Below are positions 20,126-29,191 of a stretch of DNA of 64,000 nucleotides, piece by piece (within the stretch, counting starts at the first letter, position 1; every line of letters begins with the position of its first letter). The translations under genes were made by a program, and so were the position numbers. The notes under the pieces were generated by a model that saw nothing but the letters and a program-made list of their open reading frames with translations, had not been told where the DNA came from and did no database searches. Location: contig CAZFJL010000023.1 in NCBI GenBank assembly GCA_964518905.1, positions 6,601-70,600 on the forward strand, in the 5' to 3' direction. The DNA is from RDYZ01 sp964518905. GTDB taxonomy: Bacteria > Cyanobacteriota > Cyanobacteriia > Cyanobacteriales > Geitlerinemataceae.

Positions 20126-21168
20126 GGCATTAGCCAATCCTCTAGCCCATAGCCGACGGCTCGATCGCGGGTTTGCAACTCCTGCGCGAGCTGTAAACCC
20201 GCATCGCGCCCGATCGCCGTCTCGAACACCGAGGAAAACACGGTGTCGATTGGGCATTCACGACAGAACGATCGCAGCCGTTGCGGCGATCCGATAATTG
20301 CCGGTTTAATCACGTAAATTCCACGCCAGCCGCTGGTCTGAGCTGTTCGCAGTTGGGCGAGGCTGGCGATCGATTCGTCGAGGGCGATCGGTGTCGCGAA
20401 TGTATGGCTCAGTCGAACGAGATCGTGCCATTGAGATGGCGGCAGGGGCTGTTCGATAAATTCGATCGTCGGTTTATCCGGTTTTGACGGCTGATTAATC
20501 CGATCGCCAGTCTCTAGCCAACGAACAGCTTGCTCGACACTCAGCCCACCGTTCGCATCGAGACGCAGTTTTGACCCGGCGGGTAGTCGTTCTAGTAATG
20601 CTTGAAAAATCTTGAATTCGTGGTCGATCGAGGTCGTGCCGATCTTCCATTTATACGTATGACGGTCGGTATGATCCCTGAGAGGCTTGGGGTCTCGCAC
20701 TAAGGTATCGATCGCCGCGAGGCTGGCGTGACCGGCGGGTAGGAGTTGGCAAATCGGGAGTGGTTCGTTCGGTTTACGTGACGGGGAGTGCGACGATCGA
20801 GCCAAGTGCAAGGCGCTACGAGCGGACTCGAAGGCGAACTGACAGGCGGGAAAGCGATCGGGGATCGCATCGATCGCGGCATCCGCGATCGTGCCGGAGC
20901 AAGATTGACAAAATTTTAGCGCCTCCGCTTGGGTTTCACTCCCAAACCACGACAGCGGCGCAATCTCGCCATATCCGACTGTACCTTCGGAACCTGACGA
21001 ATTGCTCGCGTCTCGATTCAATCCGTCTTGATCTAGTGGGCGTCGCGACGCCGCCGACGATCGCAGCTCAATAATGATCCCCTCACGCACCGACCAGACC
21101 CCGTGAGCCGTGGTCAACGGACGCCGAAACGGACGCGCATACGATCGATAGTTCAGCGAATAGTTCAT
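20122..21168 (-). CDS. menC: o-Succinylbenzoate synthase
   Basis: About 348-aa enolase-superfamily enzyme of phylloquinone (menaquinone-type) synthesis; it dehydrates SHCHC to o-succinylbenzoate. Evidence: the N-terminal PFRRPLTTAHGVWSVREG, the catalytic KxK of YKWKIG, metal ligands in LRLDANGG, EFIEQPL and IALDESI, and the second-half lysine in YVIKPAIIGS. I start at the ATG at 21168; the open frame upstream would overlap the LysR gene end. It follows the LysR gene by 22 bases on the same strand. Confidence 0.9.
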   Translation of the reverse strand: MNYSLNYRSYARPFRRPLTTAHGVWSVREGIIIELRSSAASRRPLDQDGLNRDASNSSGSEGTVGYGEIAPLSWFGSETQAEALKFCQSCSGTIADAAIDAIPDRFPACQFAFESARSALHLARSSHSPSRKPNEPLPICQLLPAGHASLAAIDTLVRDPKPLRDHTDRHTYKWKIGTTSIDHEFKIFQALLERLPAGSKLRLDANGGLSVEQAVRWLETGDRINQPSKPDKPTIEFIEQPLPPSQWHDLVRLSHTFATPIALDESIASLAQLRTAQTSGWRGIYVIKPAIIGSPQRLRSFCRECPIDTVFSSVFETAIGRDAGLQLAQELQTRDRAVGYGLEDWLMP

Positions 21169-21190
21169 TGAGTGGATCACGATCGCCAAA

Positions 21191-22102
21191 TCATGACACC
21201 GGAACCAGTCGCATCGCGAGCAACTGATCGCGGAACGACTTCGCCACGATCGAGAGCTGTTTACCATGCAGGTGCGCCACATACCACTGTCCCGGAATCG
21301 GGAAATGGGTCACCTCAAGCTGCACCAAATCGGGATGCATCGTCGCCGACTCCAAACAGTGGCGCGACAGAATCGTCACCCCGAGGCCACCGGCCACTGC
21401 CTGAGCGATCGCCTCATTGCTGCTCAACTCCAGGCGCACGCAAACATTGCTGATCCCGTGCTTGGCAAAATGCCGCTCGATCGCCCGCCGCGTCCCCGAA
21501 CCCGCCTCGCGCATCACAAATTCCGCCTCTGCGAGCTTGCGGATCGGCAGCTTCGTCCCGGCTGAACGCTGGGCGAGTGGATGCGATCGAGACGTGACCA
21601 CCACCAGAGAATTATCAATAAATGGCTCTAGCTCCAGATCAATATGAGACGGCGGATGACTGATGATATAAAGATCGTCGTGATTATCTTCCATACGCTC
21701 AATCAGGCGGGCATGGTTGGTGACTTGCAGTGAGACATCCACATCGGGATAGGTCTGACAAAATTCGCCCAGCAAGCGTGGCACGATGTACTGCGCAGTC
21801 GTGACCACCGCAATCTGGAGCTTGCCGCGTTTCTTGCCCTGAAAGTCATCGATCATCATCTGGAAGCGATCGAGGCTGTCGAACATCTCCCGGCTCGATG
21901 CCAACAACGCTTCCCCCGCTTCCGTCAGAAACAGCCTGCGGCCAATCTGCTCGAACAACGGCAAGCCAACCGTTTGAGCCAACTGCTTAATCTGGCCGGA
22001 AACCGTCGGCTGTGAAATCGACAAATGCTCCGCCGCGCGGGTAAAACTTCCCCGGTGAGCCACTTCACAAAACACTTCTAACTGATGTAGCGTGGGACGC
22101 AC
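21191..22102 (-). CDS. LysR-family regulator, CmpR/RbcR/NdhR type
   Basis: About 303 aa. The N-terminal winged helix has LHQLEVFCEVAHRGSFTRAAEHLSISQPTVSGQIKQL, followed by a LysR substrate domain with GKLQIAVVTTAQYIVPRLL. This matches the cyanobacterial LysR proteins that control carbon acquisition and Calvin-cycle genes. It is divergent from bicA, with a TTA-N8-TAA site between them, so control of bicA is likely. I choose a GTG at 22102, because AAGGAG lies about 10 bases upstream and the product then starts VRPTLHQLEVF as in relatives; the frame reaches a TTG at 22147. Confidence 0.87.
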   Translation of the reverse strand: MRPTLHQLEVFCEVAHRGSFTRAAEHLSISQPTVSGQIKQLAQTVGLPLFEQIGRRLFLTEAGEALLASSREMFDSLDRFQMMIDDFQGKKRGKLQIAVVTTAQYIVPRLLGEFCQTYPDVDVSLQVTNHARLIERMEDNHDDLYIISHPPSHIDLELEPFIDNSLVVVTSRSHPLAQRSAGTKLPIRKLAEAEFVMREAGSGTRRAIERHFAKHGISNVCVRLELSSNEAIAQAVAGGLGVTILSRHCLESATMHPDLVQLEVTHFPIPGQWYVAHLHGKQLSIVAKSFRDQLLAMRLVPVS

Positions 22103-22206
22103 GTCCTCAATCTCCTTAATCGAAGTTTGATCGTCAAACTGGATCAACTCACCGCGATCTCCTGAAACAGGCGATCGCTTCTGACCCTAACCGATGCTTA
22201 GGCTGT

Positions 22207-22232
22207 GATTGTTTAAGTTTTTCTAAACGATC
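22207..22232. promoter_or_regulatory. CmpR/LysR-type operator between lysR and bicA
   Basis: GTTTA-AGTTTTTC-TAAAC (22211-22228) sits in a longer imperfect palindrome with GAT/ATC outer parts. It contains TTA-N8-TAA, in agreement with the TTA-N7/8-TAA site recognised by CmpR-type regulators. It is about 110 bases before the bicA start. Confidence 0.6.
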
Positions 22233-22338
22233 ACCTTTAAAAAGCACTTAACCGGATGAACTAAATGTTAATCTTTTCATAGTTATAAGACTATCATTTT
22301 TCTTTTTTTATCGTCTTGAACCAATACGAACAACCGTT

Positions 22339-24069
22339 ATGATCCGAGCCTCAAGTATTTTTAATCGCATGAATACCCGCAACTTGCGGGGCGATATTTT
22401 TGGTGGTGTCACTGCCGCGATCGTCTCCTTACCAATGGCACTAGCCTTTGGGGTCGCAACCGGAGTTGGCGCCGAAGCCGGACTCTACGGAGCGGTGTGC
22501 ATCGGGTTAGTCGCGGCGCTCTTTGGCGGTACACCGACGCTAATTTCCGAGCCGACGGGACCGATGACAGTTGTCATGACGGCGATCGTCATGAGTCTCA
22601 CGGCGCTCTATCCCGACGATCCCGGTATTGCACTCTCCCTCGCCTTCACGACCGTGATGATTGCCGGAGGCTTTCAAATTCTCTTTGGGTTACTACGTCT
22701 CGGTCAGTACGTGACGATGATGCCCTACACCGTGATCTCGGGCTTTATGTCCGGGATCGGGGCTATTCTGCTCGTGATTCAGCTCCCGCCCCTGCTCGGT
22801 CACCCGGCGGCCAAAGGCGGAATTTTGGCAAATATCCAAGCGTTACCCGAGTTTGTCTCGACGGTGAACATCCCAGAACTAGCGCTAGGAGTCGGTACAA
22901 TTTTGGTGATCGTCTTCATGCCGTCGGCATGGCGTCGCTGGTGTCCGCCGCAGTTGCTCGCACTTGTCGCCGGAACCATTATTTCGACCACGCTATTTGG
23001 TGATGTAGAGATTCGCCGCATTGGTGAAATTCCCCTTGGTGTGCCGACCCTGCACATGCCCATCATAGAACCGAGCCTGCTTCGCAAGATGTTGGTGGAC
23101 GGTGCAGTTTTGGGTTTGTTGGGCTGTATTGATGCACTGCTGACATCAACGGTAGCCGATAGCCTGACACGGACACAGCACAATTCGGATAAAGAACTGA
23201 TCGGTCAAGGTCTTGGGAATATTTTCTCTGGAATCTGCGGCGGTTTGCCCGGTGCTGGCGCGACGATGGGTACGGTGGTGAATATTCAAACCGGTGGTCG
23301 TACGGCAGTGTCGGGGATCACTCGCGCACTGGTGTTGCTGACGGTGGTGTTGTGGATTGGTCCGCTACTGACGAATGTGCCGCTGGCGGTGCTGGCCGGT
23401 ATTGCGATCAAGGTCGGTTTTGACATCATTGACTGGAACTTCCTCAAGCGCATTCACCAGGTTTCGATCAAGGGTGCAGCGATCACCTATCTGGTCATTA
23501 TTTTGACGGTGTTCGTTGATCTGATTGCAGCCGTGGGGATCGGGGTATTTATTGCCAACGTACTGACGATCAGCCGTCTGACAGCACTACGATCGAAGGA
23601 AGTCCGGACGATCCAGGCCATTACTGACGTCGATGATGCGATCGCCTTTAGCGATACAGAAAAAGCACTCCTTGAACGTACCGAAGGTCACATCCTGCTG
23701 TTTCACCTCAGCGGCCCGATGATTTTTGGTGTAGCCAAAGCGATCGCTCGTGAACACAACGCGATCGACAATTACGAAGTCCTGATGCTTGACCTGAGCG
23801 ATGTACCTTGGCTCGGTGTCACGTCGGCCATGGCGCTCGAATCTGCGGTCAAAGAAGCCTGGGAACTCGGACGCCGGATTTACATTGTAGGTGCGACGGA
23901 TGCTGTCCGGAAGCGCTTGAGTAAACTTCAGGTGGGAACGCTTGTATCGGAAGATTGCTGGCTGATGAGCCGTCAGTCGGCACTCGAAGCTGCTAACGTT
24001 TGGATGGTAGAAAACGGTCACCTGACAGCGGAACAGCTCAGTGAAGGCCGGACATCGCCTCTCTCATAG
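22339..24069 (+). CDS. bicA: Sodium-dependent bicarbonate transporter BicA (SulP family)
   Basis: 576 aa. The N-terminal SulP transport domain (about 1-420, 12-14 hydrophobic segments) has GDIFGGVTAAIVSLPMALAFG, ALFGGTPTLISEPTGPMTVV, MMPYTVISGFMSGIGAIL, LGCIDALLTSTVADSLTRT, NSDKELIGQGLGN and GAGATMGTVVNIQTGGRTA. A cytoplasmic STAS domain follows (about 440-560) with HILLFHLSGPMIFGVAKAIAREHN. These stretches match BicA of marine Synechococcus almost word for word from my memory of that sequence. BicA is the high-flux, lower-affinity Na+/HCO3- symporter of the CO2-concentrating mechanism. An ATG at 22369 is an alternative start. Confidence 0.93.
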   Translation: MIRASSIFNRMNTRNLRGDIFGGVTAAIVSLPMALAFGVATGVGAEAGLYGAVCIGLVAALFGGTPTLISEPTGPMTVVMTAIVMSLTALYPDDPGIALSLAFTTVMIAGGFQILFGLLRLGQYVTMMPYTVISGFMSGIGAILLVIQLPPLLGHPAAKGGILANIQALPEFVSTVNIPELALGVGTILVIVFMPSAWRRWCPPQLLALVAGTIISTTLFGDVEIRRIGEIPLGVPTLHMPIIEPSLLRKMLVDGAVLGLLGCIDALLTSTVADSLTRTQHNSDKELIGQGLGNIFSGICGGLPGAGATMGTVVNIQTGGRTAVSGITRALVLLTVVLWIGPLLTNVPLAVLAGIAIKVGFDIIDWNFLKRIHQVSIKGAAITYLVIILTVFVDLIAAVGIGVFIANVLTISRLTALRSKEVRTIQAITDVDDAIAFSDTEKALLERTEGHILLFHLSGPMIFGVAKAIAREHNAIDNYEVLMLDLSDVPWLGVTSAMALESAVKEAWELGRRIYIVGATDAVRKRLSKLQVGTLVSEDCWLMSRQSALEAANVWMVENGHLTAEQLSEGRTSPLS

Positions 24070-24144
24070 TTCTGATTACTCATCGTTCCGAAATTGAGTT
24101 GAACCTCCAACGCGGTATGCGTTAAATCAGGTTGACTGGTTGTC

Positions 24145-24174
24145 AAAAGAGACGTTGTTTACAGCGTCTCTTTT
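24145..24174 (+). terminator. Rho-independent terminator after bicA
   Basis: Perfect 10-bp stem AAAAGAGACG (24145-24154) / CGTCTCTTTT (24165-24174), with the T run in the descending arm, 75 bases after the bicA stop. Confidence 0.8.
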
Positions 24175-24208
24175 GCTGTGAATAGGTCTCTATCTCGCTG
24201 GCTTGTTG

Positions 24209-24324
24209 TATAGCAGAAACCGATCGTGTTAGGACGCTCTTGTTTAAGCCGAAAACCGCACTTCGACTCCGCTCAGTGCTCTCAGCTTTTTTTGTACGTC
24301 CTAACTAAATCGGTTTTTGCTATA
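24209..24324. mobile_element. 116-bp MITE-like element, copy 1
   Basis: Terminal inverted repeats TATAGCAGAAACCGAT and ATCGGTTTTTGCTATA (15 of 16 match), with TA at both outer ends as in IS630/Tc1-type insertion. A near-identical copy is at 34244-34359 and differs by about one base. There is no transposase inside. The element lies just upstream of the antiporter gene and produces a false upstream extension of its reading frame. Confidence 0.9.
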
Positions 24325-24372
24325 TCACTCTTCCCCTTCCTTTTGTGGGTTTATCCCTCGGGAGATTTCGCG

Positions 24373-26427
24373 ATGCTGTTAGACAGCCCTTTGACATCGT
24401 TTACGATTCTGCTGTTGGTTTCGTTGATTGTGCCGCCGCTATTTGAGAAGCTGCGGTTACCAGGGTCGGTAGGGCTACTCGTTGCCGGTTTGGCCTTGGG
24501 AGCCGAGGGTTTGGGCTGGCTGGATGCCCAAAGCGACACGATGAAGTTGCTCTCGGATATCGGCAAGATTTATCTGATGTTTGTGGCGGGTCTGGAAATC
24601 AATCTGGCGGATTTTCGCCGCAAGCAAAACCAGGCGCTGGGGTTTGGTGTCCTGACGTTTTTGGTTCCGCTGATTGTAGGCACGACGATCGGGCTTGTCT
24701 TTCAGATGAGCTGGCTGACGTCGATTTTGATCGGCTCGCTGCTGGCCTCGCATACGCTGCTGGGCTACCCGATCGCGACCCGGCTAGGCGTCGCACGCAA
24801 CGAAGCGGTAACGGTAACGGTGGGGGCAACCATTTTTACCGATATTGCAGCGCTGCTGGTGTTGGCGGTGTGTTTATCGGTCAATAGCGGCGAGTTTTCC
24901 GTCAGCAGTTTAATCGGCAAGTTAATCGCGCTGGGTCTCTACGCGGCGATCGTCTTGTTTGGTCTCGACACCCTCGGCAAGGAGTATTTTCGCCGAACCG
25001 GCAACGAGGAAAGCAATCAGTTTCTATTTGTACTGCTGGCGGTGTTTTTGGCGTCGGTGGGAGCGCAACTGCTGGAGACGGAATCGATTATCGGTGCGTT
25101 TCTGGCGGGTTTGGCCGTCAATGACGTGGTGGGTCGTAGCCCCGTCGAAGAAAAAATCGAGTTTGTTGGGGGGACACTGTTTATCCCATTTTTCTTTATC
25201 AATATCGGCGTTCTGCTTGATCTCAAGGGCTTTACCGAAGCATTAACCGAAGAGCTAATGTTTACGGTGACGCTGGTGTTGGGCTTGTTGGTCAGTAAGT
25301 TCTTGGCAACACTGGTGGCGAAGGTGGCGTTTCGCTATACCTGGACAGAAATGGGGCTAATGTGGTCGCTGTCGATTCCGCAGGTGGCGGCTACGCTGGC
25401 GGCGGCATTTGCGGCGCTGGGTGCTGGAGTGATTGAGCCGAAGGTGTTTAATGCGGTGATCGTGATGATGGTGGTGACGTCGGTGTTGGGGCCGATCGCA
25501 ACGGCGCATTATGGCGGCAAATTGGCGTCGGTCACCTCGGCGGCGGATCTACCGATCGCAACCGAGGAATCCTGCTTGCTGTCAAATCGCCCAGTGACGG
25601 CGATCGTAGCGCTCAAAAATCCGAGTCATGCGGACTATCTCAGCCTCTTGGGGATCGCCCTAGCGCGATCGGGGACGCTCGTACCAGTGGCGGTAACGGT
25701 GGCGAATACGCCGCTCTCGAATGCGATCGTACAGCACACGCTGATGCGCGATCGGCAGTTGCTCGATCGCGTGGAAGAACTCGGACAAGCCTATGAGCTA
25801 ACAATCCGGCGGGTGTCGCGCCTTGAACGTGACGCGGCGACGGGGATCACCCATGCGGCCTACGAGTACAACGCGGATTGGATCGTCATTGGCTGGCATG
25901 AGACGACGAGCGTATCGGCGCGACTGATGGGAAATACGGCGGATGCGCTGCTGTGGTCAACGCCGTGTCCGGTGGCGATCGCGGCGTTGCAAGCCGACCC
26001 GCGCGAGTTTAAGATGGTGGTCGTGGCGCTGGAAAATCTGGCGGCAGCGGCGATCGAATCGGTACGGTTTGGCCAAACGATCGCGGAGTTTTCCGGAGCG
26101 GAGCTGGCGATCATCTATATCTGCGCGACGGTTCCGATCCCAGAAATCCTACAGGCATTTGAAGCGGCGCTAGAGTCGATCGGGCTGGAGGCAAAAGTTC
26201 TCGTCTCCGTGACCGATCGGCCCGATGTGGCGATTTTGGAGGTATCGAACCGCCATGATCTAACCGTGATTCGGAGCCATCGGTTCCGGACGGCGGGGGG
26301 ACTGAGTGTGCAGGATGATCTGCGGGATGTGATGCGCTTAAGCACGGGATCGATCGTGGCGATCAGTGTGCCGGAGGAAGGACGCGATCCGGCGATCGGC
26401 GACACGCTATCGGGGTTGATGTTCTAG
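24373..26427 (+). CDS. CPA2-type cation:proton antiporter with C-terminal universal-stress-like region
   Basis: About 684 aa. Residues 1-395 form the Na+/H+ exchanger domain with some 12 helices (GSVGLLVAGLALGAEGLGWL, SIIGAFLAGLAVNDVVGRSP, FFFINIGVLLDLKG). The C-terminal ~290 aa have two USP-like alpha/beta units (VTAIVALKNPSHADYLSLLG; ADWIVIGWHE; FKMVVVALENLAAAAIES). It should exchange Na+ or K+ for protons across the plasma or thylakoid membrane. I start at the ATG at 24373, preceded by GGGAG at 8 bases. The upstream open frame to 24226 is encoded by a MITE and is not credible as protein. A strong terminator follows. Confidence 0.88.
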   Translation: MLLDSPLTSFTILLLVSLIVPPLFEKLRLPGSVGLLVAGLALGAEGLGWLDAQSDTMKLLSDIGKIYLMFVAGLEINLADFRRKQNQALGFGVLTFLVPLIVGTTIGLVFQMSWLTSILIGSLLASHTLLGYPIATRLGVARNEAVTVTVGATIFTDIAALLVLAVCLSVNSGEFSVSSLIGKLIALGLYAAIVLFGLDTLGKEYFRRTGNEESNQFLFVLLAVFLASVGAQLLETESIIGAFLAGLAVNDVVGRSPVEEKIEFVGGTLFIPFFFINIGVLLDLKGFTEALTEELMFTVTLVLGLLVSKFLATLVAKVAFRYTWTEMGLMWSLSIPQVAATLAAAFAALGAGVIEPKVFNAVIVMMVVTSVLGPIATAHYGGKLASVTSAADLPIATEESCLLSNRPVTAIVALKNPSHADYLSLLGIALARSGTLVPVAVTVANTPLSNAIVQHTLMRDRQLLDRVEELGQAYELTIRRVSRLERDAATGITHAAYEYNADWIVIGWHETTSVSARLMGNTADALLWSTPCPVAIAALQADPREFKMVVVALENLAAAAIESVRFGQTIAEFSGAELAIIYICATVPIPEILQAFEAALESIGLEAKVLVSVTDRPDVAILEVSNRHDLTVIRSHRFRTAGGLSVQDDLRDVMRLSTGSIVAISVPEEGRDPAIGDTLSGLMF

Positions 26428-26458
26428 AAGAAGTTGCGACTCCATCAACCAAATAGCC

Positions 26459-26497
26459 ACAAAAAAGCGGCATTTAAACGCCGCTTTTTTGTGGCTA
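26459..26497. terminator. Bidirectional terminator after antiporter gene
   Basis: AAAAAAGCGGC, an 8-base loop region, and GCCGCTTTTTT (26461-26490), extended by GCCAC/GTGGC-type outer pairing. A and T runs on both sides allow termination in both directions. Confidence 0.85.
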
Positions 26498-26552
26498 TGA
26501 TCAACGCTCAAGCTTTAAAACCACAAGTCTCAAAGACTCAGACCAATCAGGC

Positions 26553-26774
26553 TCAGATCGACAGGCTCGACTGGCGCGAAACGTACTTTTCCGCTTCAGC
26601 CTGCGTATCCTGCAACAGTTGAGTGCGTGTATCACCCGTCGTGTTTAAATTCGGGACTAATTTTCGTGCCTGTAGCGTCATGTGGAGTTGGAGGTCGGCG
26701 ACGTAGTCACCCATTTCCTCGTGTGACGGACTGAGGTTCGCTTGTCGTTGTAGGCTCAACGGTTCTATCTCCAA
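26553..26774 (-). CDS. Possible 73-aa hypothetical protein
   Basis: A frame of 73 codons starting at a TTG, or about 53 codons from the ATG at 26714 (preceded directly by GAGGAA). The product is hydrophilic, rich in Gln, Leu and Ser, with no motif I know. It converges on the antiporter gene and is separated from it by the bidirectional terminator, which fits a real gene. There is no recognisable family and the start is uncertain. Confidence 0.3.
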   Translation of the reverse strand: MEIEPLSLQRQANLSPSHEEMGDYVADLQLHMTLQARKLVPNLNTTGDTRTQLLQDTQAEAEKYVSRQSSLSI

Positions 26775-26937
26775 ACGGATGATGTGTTGCGGTGGTCTCT
26801 AGGCGCAAATTTAGCATAGGTTTGCGCCAGAAAAAGGGGGCTGAAACGAAGCTTAATTAAGCTCCGATCCCAGTTCCCAACCGATCGAGGATGATCGCCT
26901 GAACTTAGCTCACATGTCAACCCAGCGAGCGATCGTC

Positions 26938-27333
26938 CCAGGGCAAACGCATACTCCCAATGAATGCCCTCATCCCCCAACCCCTTCTCCCAAAATGGGA
27001 GAAGGGGAGCAAGATTTTAAGAATCTGAAGTCCCTCTCCCGGCCTGGGCTACCGTGTATACACAAGTGTTCAAATCACTCATCTAGGTTAATTTGAGGCT
27101 CAAAGCCTCGCGACCTTAAGGCCTCCAAACCTCGAAAAATCGTGGGTTCCTCGCCGAGCTAGCCACAGACTGCTCATAACGAGAGGGTTTTAGCCTCGAT
27201 TTTCCGTGGTCTCTTGGCTCCAAGAAGGGCTGTTTTCCTTTCTCTGATAGATTTTGAGAGATGTGTATACACCGTAGCCCGGCCTGGGAGAGGGATTTAG
27301 GGTGAGGGTCTGCCGAGTATGCGTTTGCCCTGG
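26938..27333. mobile_element. MITE-like element with 18-bp perfect TIRs, CCC-palindrome core, interrupted by a second element
   Basis: CCAGGGCAAACGCATACT (26938-26955) and its exact reverse complement (27316-27333) are bounded by an 8-bp direct repeat CGATCGTC (26930-26937 and 27334-27341), a target-site duplication. Inside is the palindromic core CCCTCATCCCCC...GGGTGAGGG, also seen at 40.5 and 52.7 kb. The core is split by another element at 27049-27277; without it the element would be about 156 bp. No transposase. Confidence 0.85.
27049..27277. mobile_element. 229-bp MITE-like element nested in another repeat
   Basis: TIRs CTACCGTGTATACACA (27049-27064) and TGTGTATACACCGTAG (27262-27277), 15 of 16 matching, are flanked by the direct repeat CCCGGCCTGGG (27038-27048 and 27278-27288). 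The duplicated segment is the loop region of the host palindrome, so this insertion is younger than the host element. No ORF of note inside. Confidence 0.85.
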
Positions 27334-27368
27334 CGATCGTCCCGTCCTTGCCTGTCATCAGTTAGCCA

Positions 27369-28724
27369 TCAGGCCGAGGCGATCGCGTGCGCCTTCAGAT
27401 CCGCCGCCGTCGCGATCCGTCCAAACAGATCGTAATCATCCGCATCAACAATCAGCACCGGCACAAGCGATCCGAGCCGCGCCGATCCTTCAACATAGAC
27501 GACACCATCCACCTCCGGCGCAAACCGAGCCGATCGCCCGATCGACTCGCCCTTACGCGGATTTTCCTGCTCGATCAACACATCCACGACCTGGCCGATT
27601 TGCATCCGGTTGCGTCGCGCCGAAATCTCCTGCTGAATTGCCATCAGGCGATCGCGTCGTTCATCCATGATCTCCTGCGGCACAAAGTTTTCTTCCATCT
27701 CCGCCGCCGGGGTTCCATCTTCCGGCGAGAAGGTGAACACCCCCACATGATCAAACTCGTGGCGACGGATGAAGGCTTCGAGGTGGGCGAAATGCTCATC
27801 GGTTTCACCGGGGAAGCCGACGATGAAGGTGGTACGCATGACCGCGTCGGGCAGCTCCGCTTTGAGGCGATCGACGATGTCATCATTGATGCGCCCCTGC
27901 CACGGGCGGTTCATCGATTTGAGGATGTCCGGGTGCGAATGCTGCAACGGTAAATCCAGATAGGGCAGGACGTTGGGCGTGTCGCGAATCGCCTCGATCA
28001 CGGGCTGGGTCAGGCCGGTGGGATAGGTGTAGTGCATCCGAATCCACGGCACATCGACTTTGCCGAGGGCGTGGAGCAGCTTATCGAGCGACGGCTTACC
28101 GTAGAGATCAAGGCCGTAGTTGGTAGTGATTTGCGAGATCAAAACTAGCTCCTGGACGCCTTCAGCGGCGAGCTGTTCGGCCTCGGCGACGATCGATTCG
28201 ATCGTGCGCGATCGTTGGTCACCGCGCAGATGGGGAATAATGCAAAAGGCACAGCGATAATCGCAGCCTTCCGCGACGCGCAGGTAGGCAACCCCTTCGG
28301 TCGTGGTGCGGTAACGCGGCGTATTTTCGTCCGCAATATAGGTCGGATTCTCCGAAACTTGGCTGACACGCTCGCCGGTTTCCGCCCGTTCGATCACGTT
28401 AACGATCTGGTTATAGTCACCCGTTCCAACCACGGCCACCGCTTCGGGCAACTCATCTAAGAGTTCATCTTTAAAATGCTGCGCCATGCAGCCCGTGATC
28501 ACGATTTTTTTCTTTTGCTCGGCGAGTTCGACGAGGGTACGTACAGATTCTTCGCGAGCCGCTTGGATGAAGCTACAGGTGTTAACGATCGCATAGTCGG
28601 CGGTATCTTCATCGGTATCGACGGCGTACCCGGCCTGGACGAGGAGGCCGAGCATGTGTTCGGTATCGATCCGGTTTTTTTCGCAGCCGAGGTGGGAGAT
28701 GGCGATCGTCGGTTTATTGGTCAT
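27369..28724 (-). CDS. rimO: Ribosomal protein S12 methylthiotransferase
   Basis: 451 aa. The N-terminal MTTase domain has three cluster cysteines (HLGCEKNRID at 14, VNTCSFIQ near 50, ITGCMAQ near 80). The radical SAM domain has CDYRCAFCIIPHLRGDQRSR (CxxxCxxC) near 155, followed by a C-terminal TRAM domain. The family-specific start ISHLGCEKNRIDTE identifies RimO rather than MiaB. It adds a methylthio group to the conserved Asp of S12, and rpsL lies 19 kb away in this window. The C-terminus abuts the nested repeat region. Confidence 0.95.
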   Translation of the reverse strand: MTNKPTIAISHLGCEKNRIDTEHMLGLLVQAGYAVDTDEDTADYAIVNTCSFIQAAREESVRTLVELAEQKKKIVITGCMAQHFKDELLDELPEAVAVVGTGDYNQIVNVIERAETGERVSQVSENPTYIADENTPRYRTTTEGVAYLRVAEGCDYRCAFCIIPHLRGDQRSRTIESIVAEAEQLAAEGVQELVLISQITTNYGLDLYGKPSLDKLLHALGKVDVPWIRMHYTYPTGLTQPVIEAIRDTPNVLPYLDLPLQHSHPDILKSMNRPWQGRINDDIVDRLKAELPDAVMRTTFIVGFPGETDEHFAHLEAFIRRHEFDHVGVFTFSPEDGTPAAEMEENFVPQEIMDERRDRLMAIQQEISARRNRMQIGQVVDVLIEQENPRKGESIGRSARFAPEVDGVVYVEGSARLGSLVPVLIVDADDYDLFGRIATAADLKAHAIASA

Positions 28725-29191
28725 GAAGGAGAAATAGGGGGCGAGAAAAACGTCGAGGAAAGGTCAATGTAGCGTGTGCGACTGAATCGGGGATCGGGTG
28801 CAATGCGGTCTAATTCTCTAATTCAAAGGTTAAAGAGAGATTCCAAACGGGAAACTTCAAGCTAAATGTTGGCAATTGAACATCTATGGTGTGAATCGGG
28901 AGCGCATTCCGCCATACCCGATACGGAAAAACAGAACGGTTTTGGATGAAGATTGGAGGCGAATCAGCGGCTATCGAGCCTGCTGTCGTCTGACGAATGG
29001 GTCAGAGATTCAATGACGCTTGTTTGACCGCTTCCGGTTGAATCTGAATCTTGCGCATCGACCATAGTACACTACGAGACGATTTGCACTCGGTACTGAA
29101 ATACCACAGCGCCGATCGCGTCACCCTCGTTGTGTTCTTGCTACGATCTTAGTAACTCCTTCAACGCTCCGTTCGGAGTGAAATTTACATC
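28725..29191. other. Divergent intergenic region between rimO and small membrane protein gene
   Basis: About 465 bases without a convincing ORF. It must hold both promoters. No repeat or tRNA was recognised. Confidence 0.4.

Noticed and set aside
24226..24372. N-terminal extension of the antiporter (MLGRSCLSRKPHFDSAQC...)
   Set aside because: These codons lie largely within a MITE, and a good ribosome site precedes the ATG at 24373.
26765..26980. 71-codon minus-strand ORF
   Set aside because: It extends into the TIR and target duplication of the MITE at 26930 and has no protein-like features.
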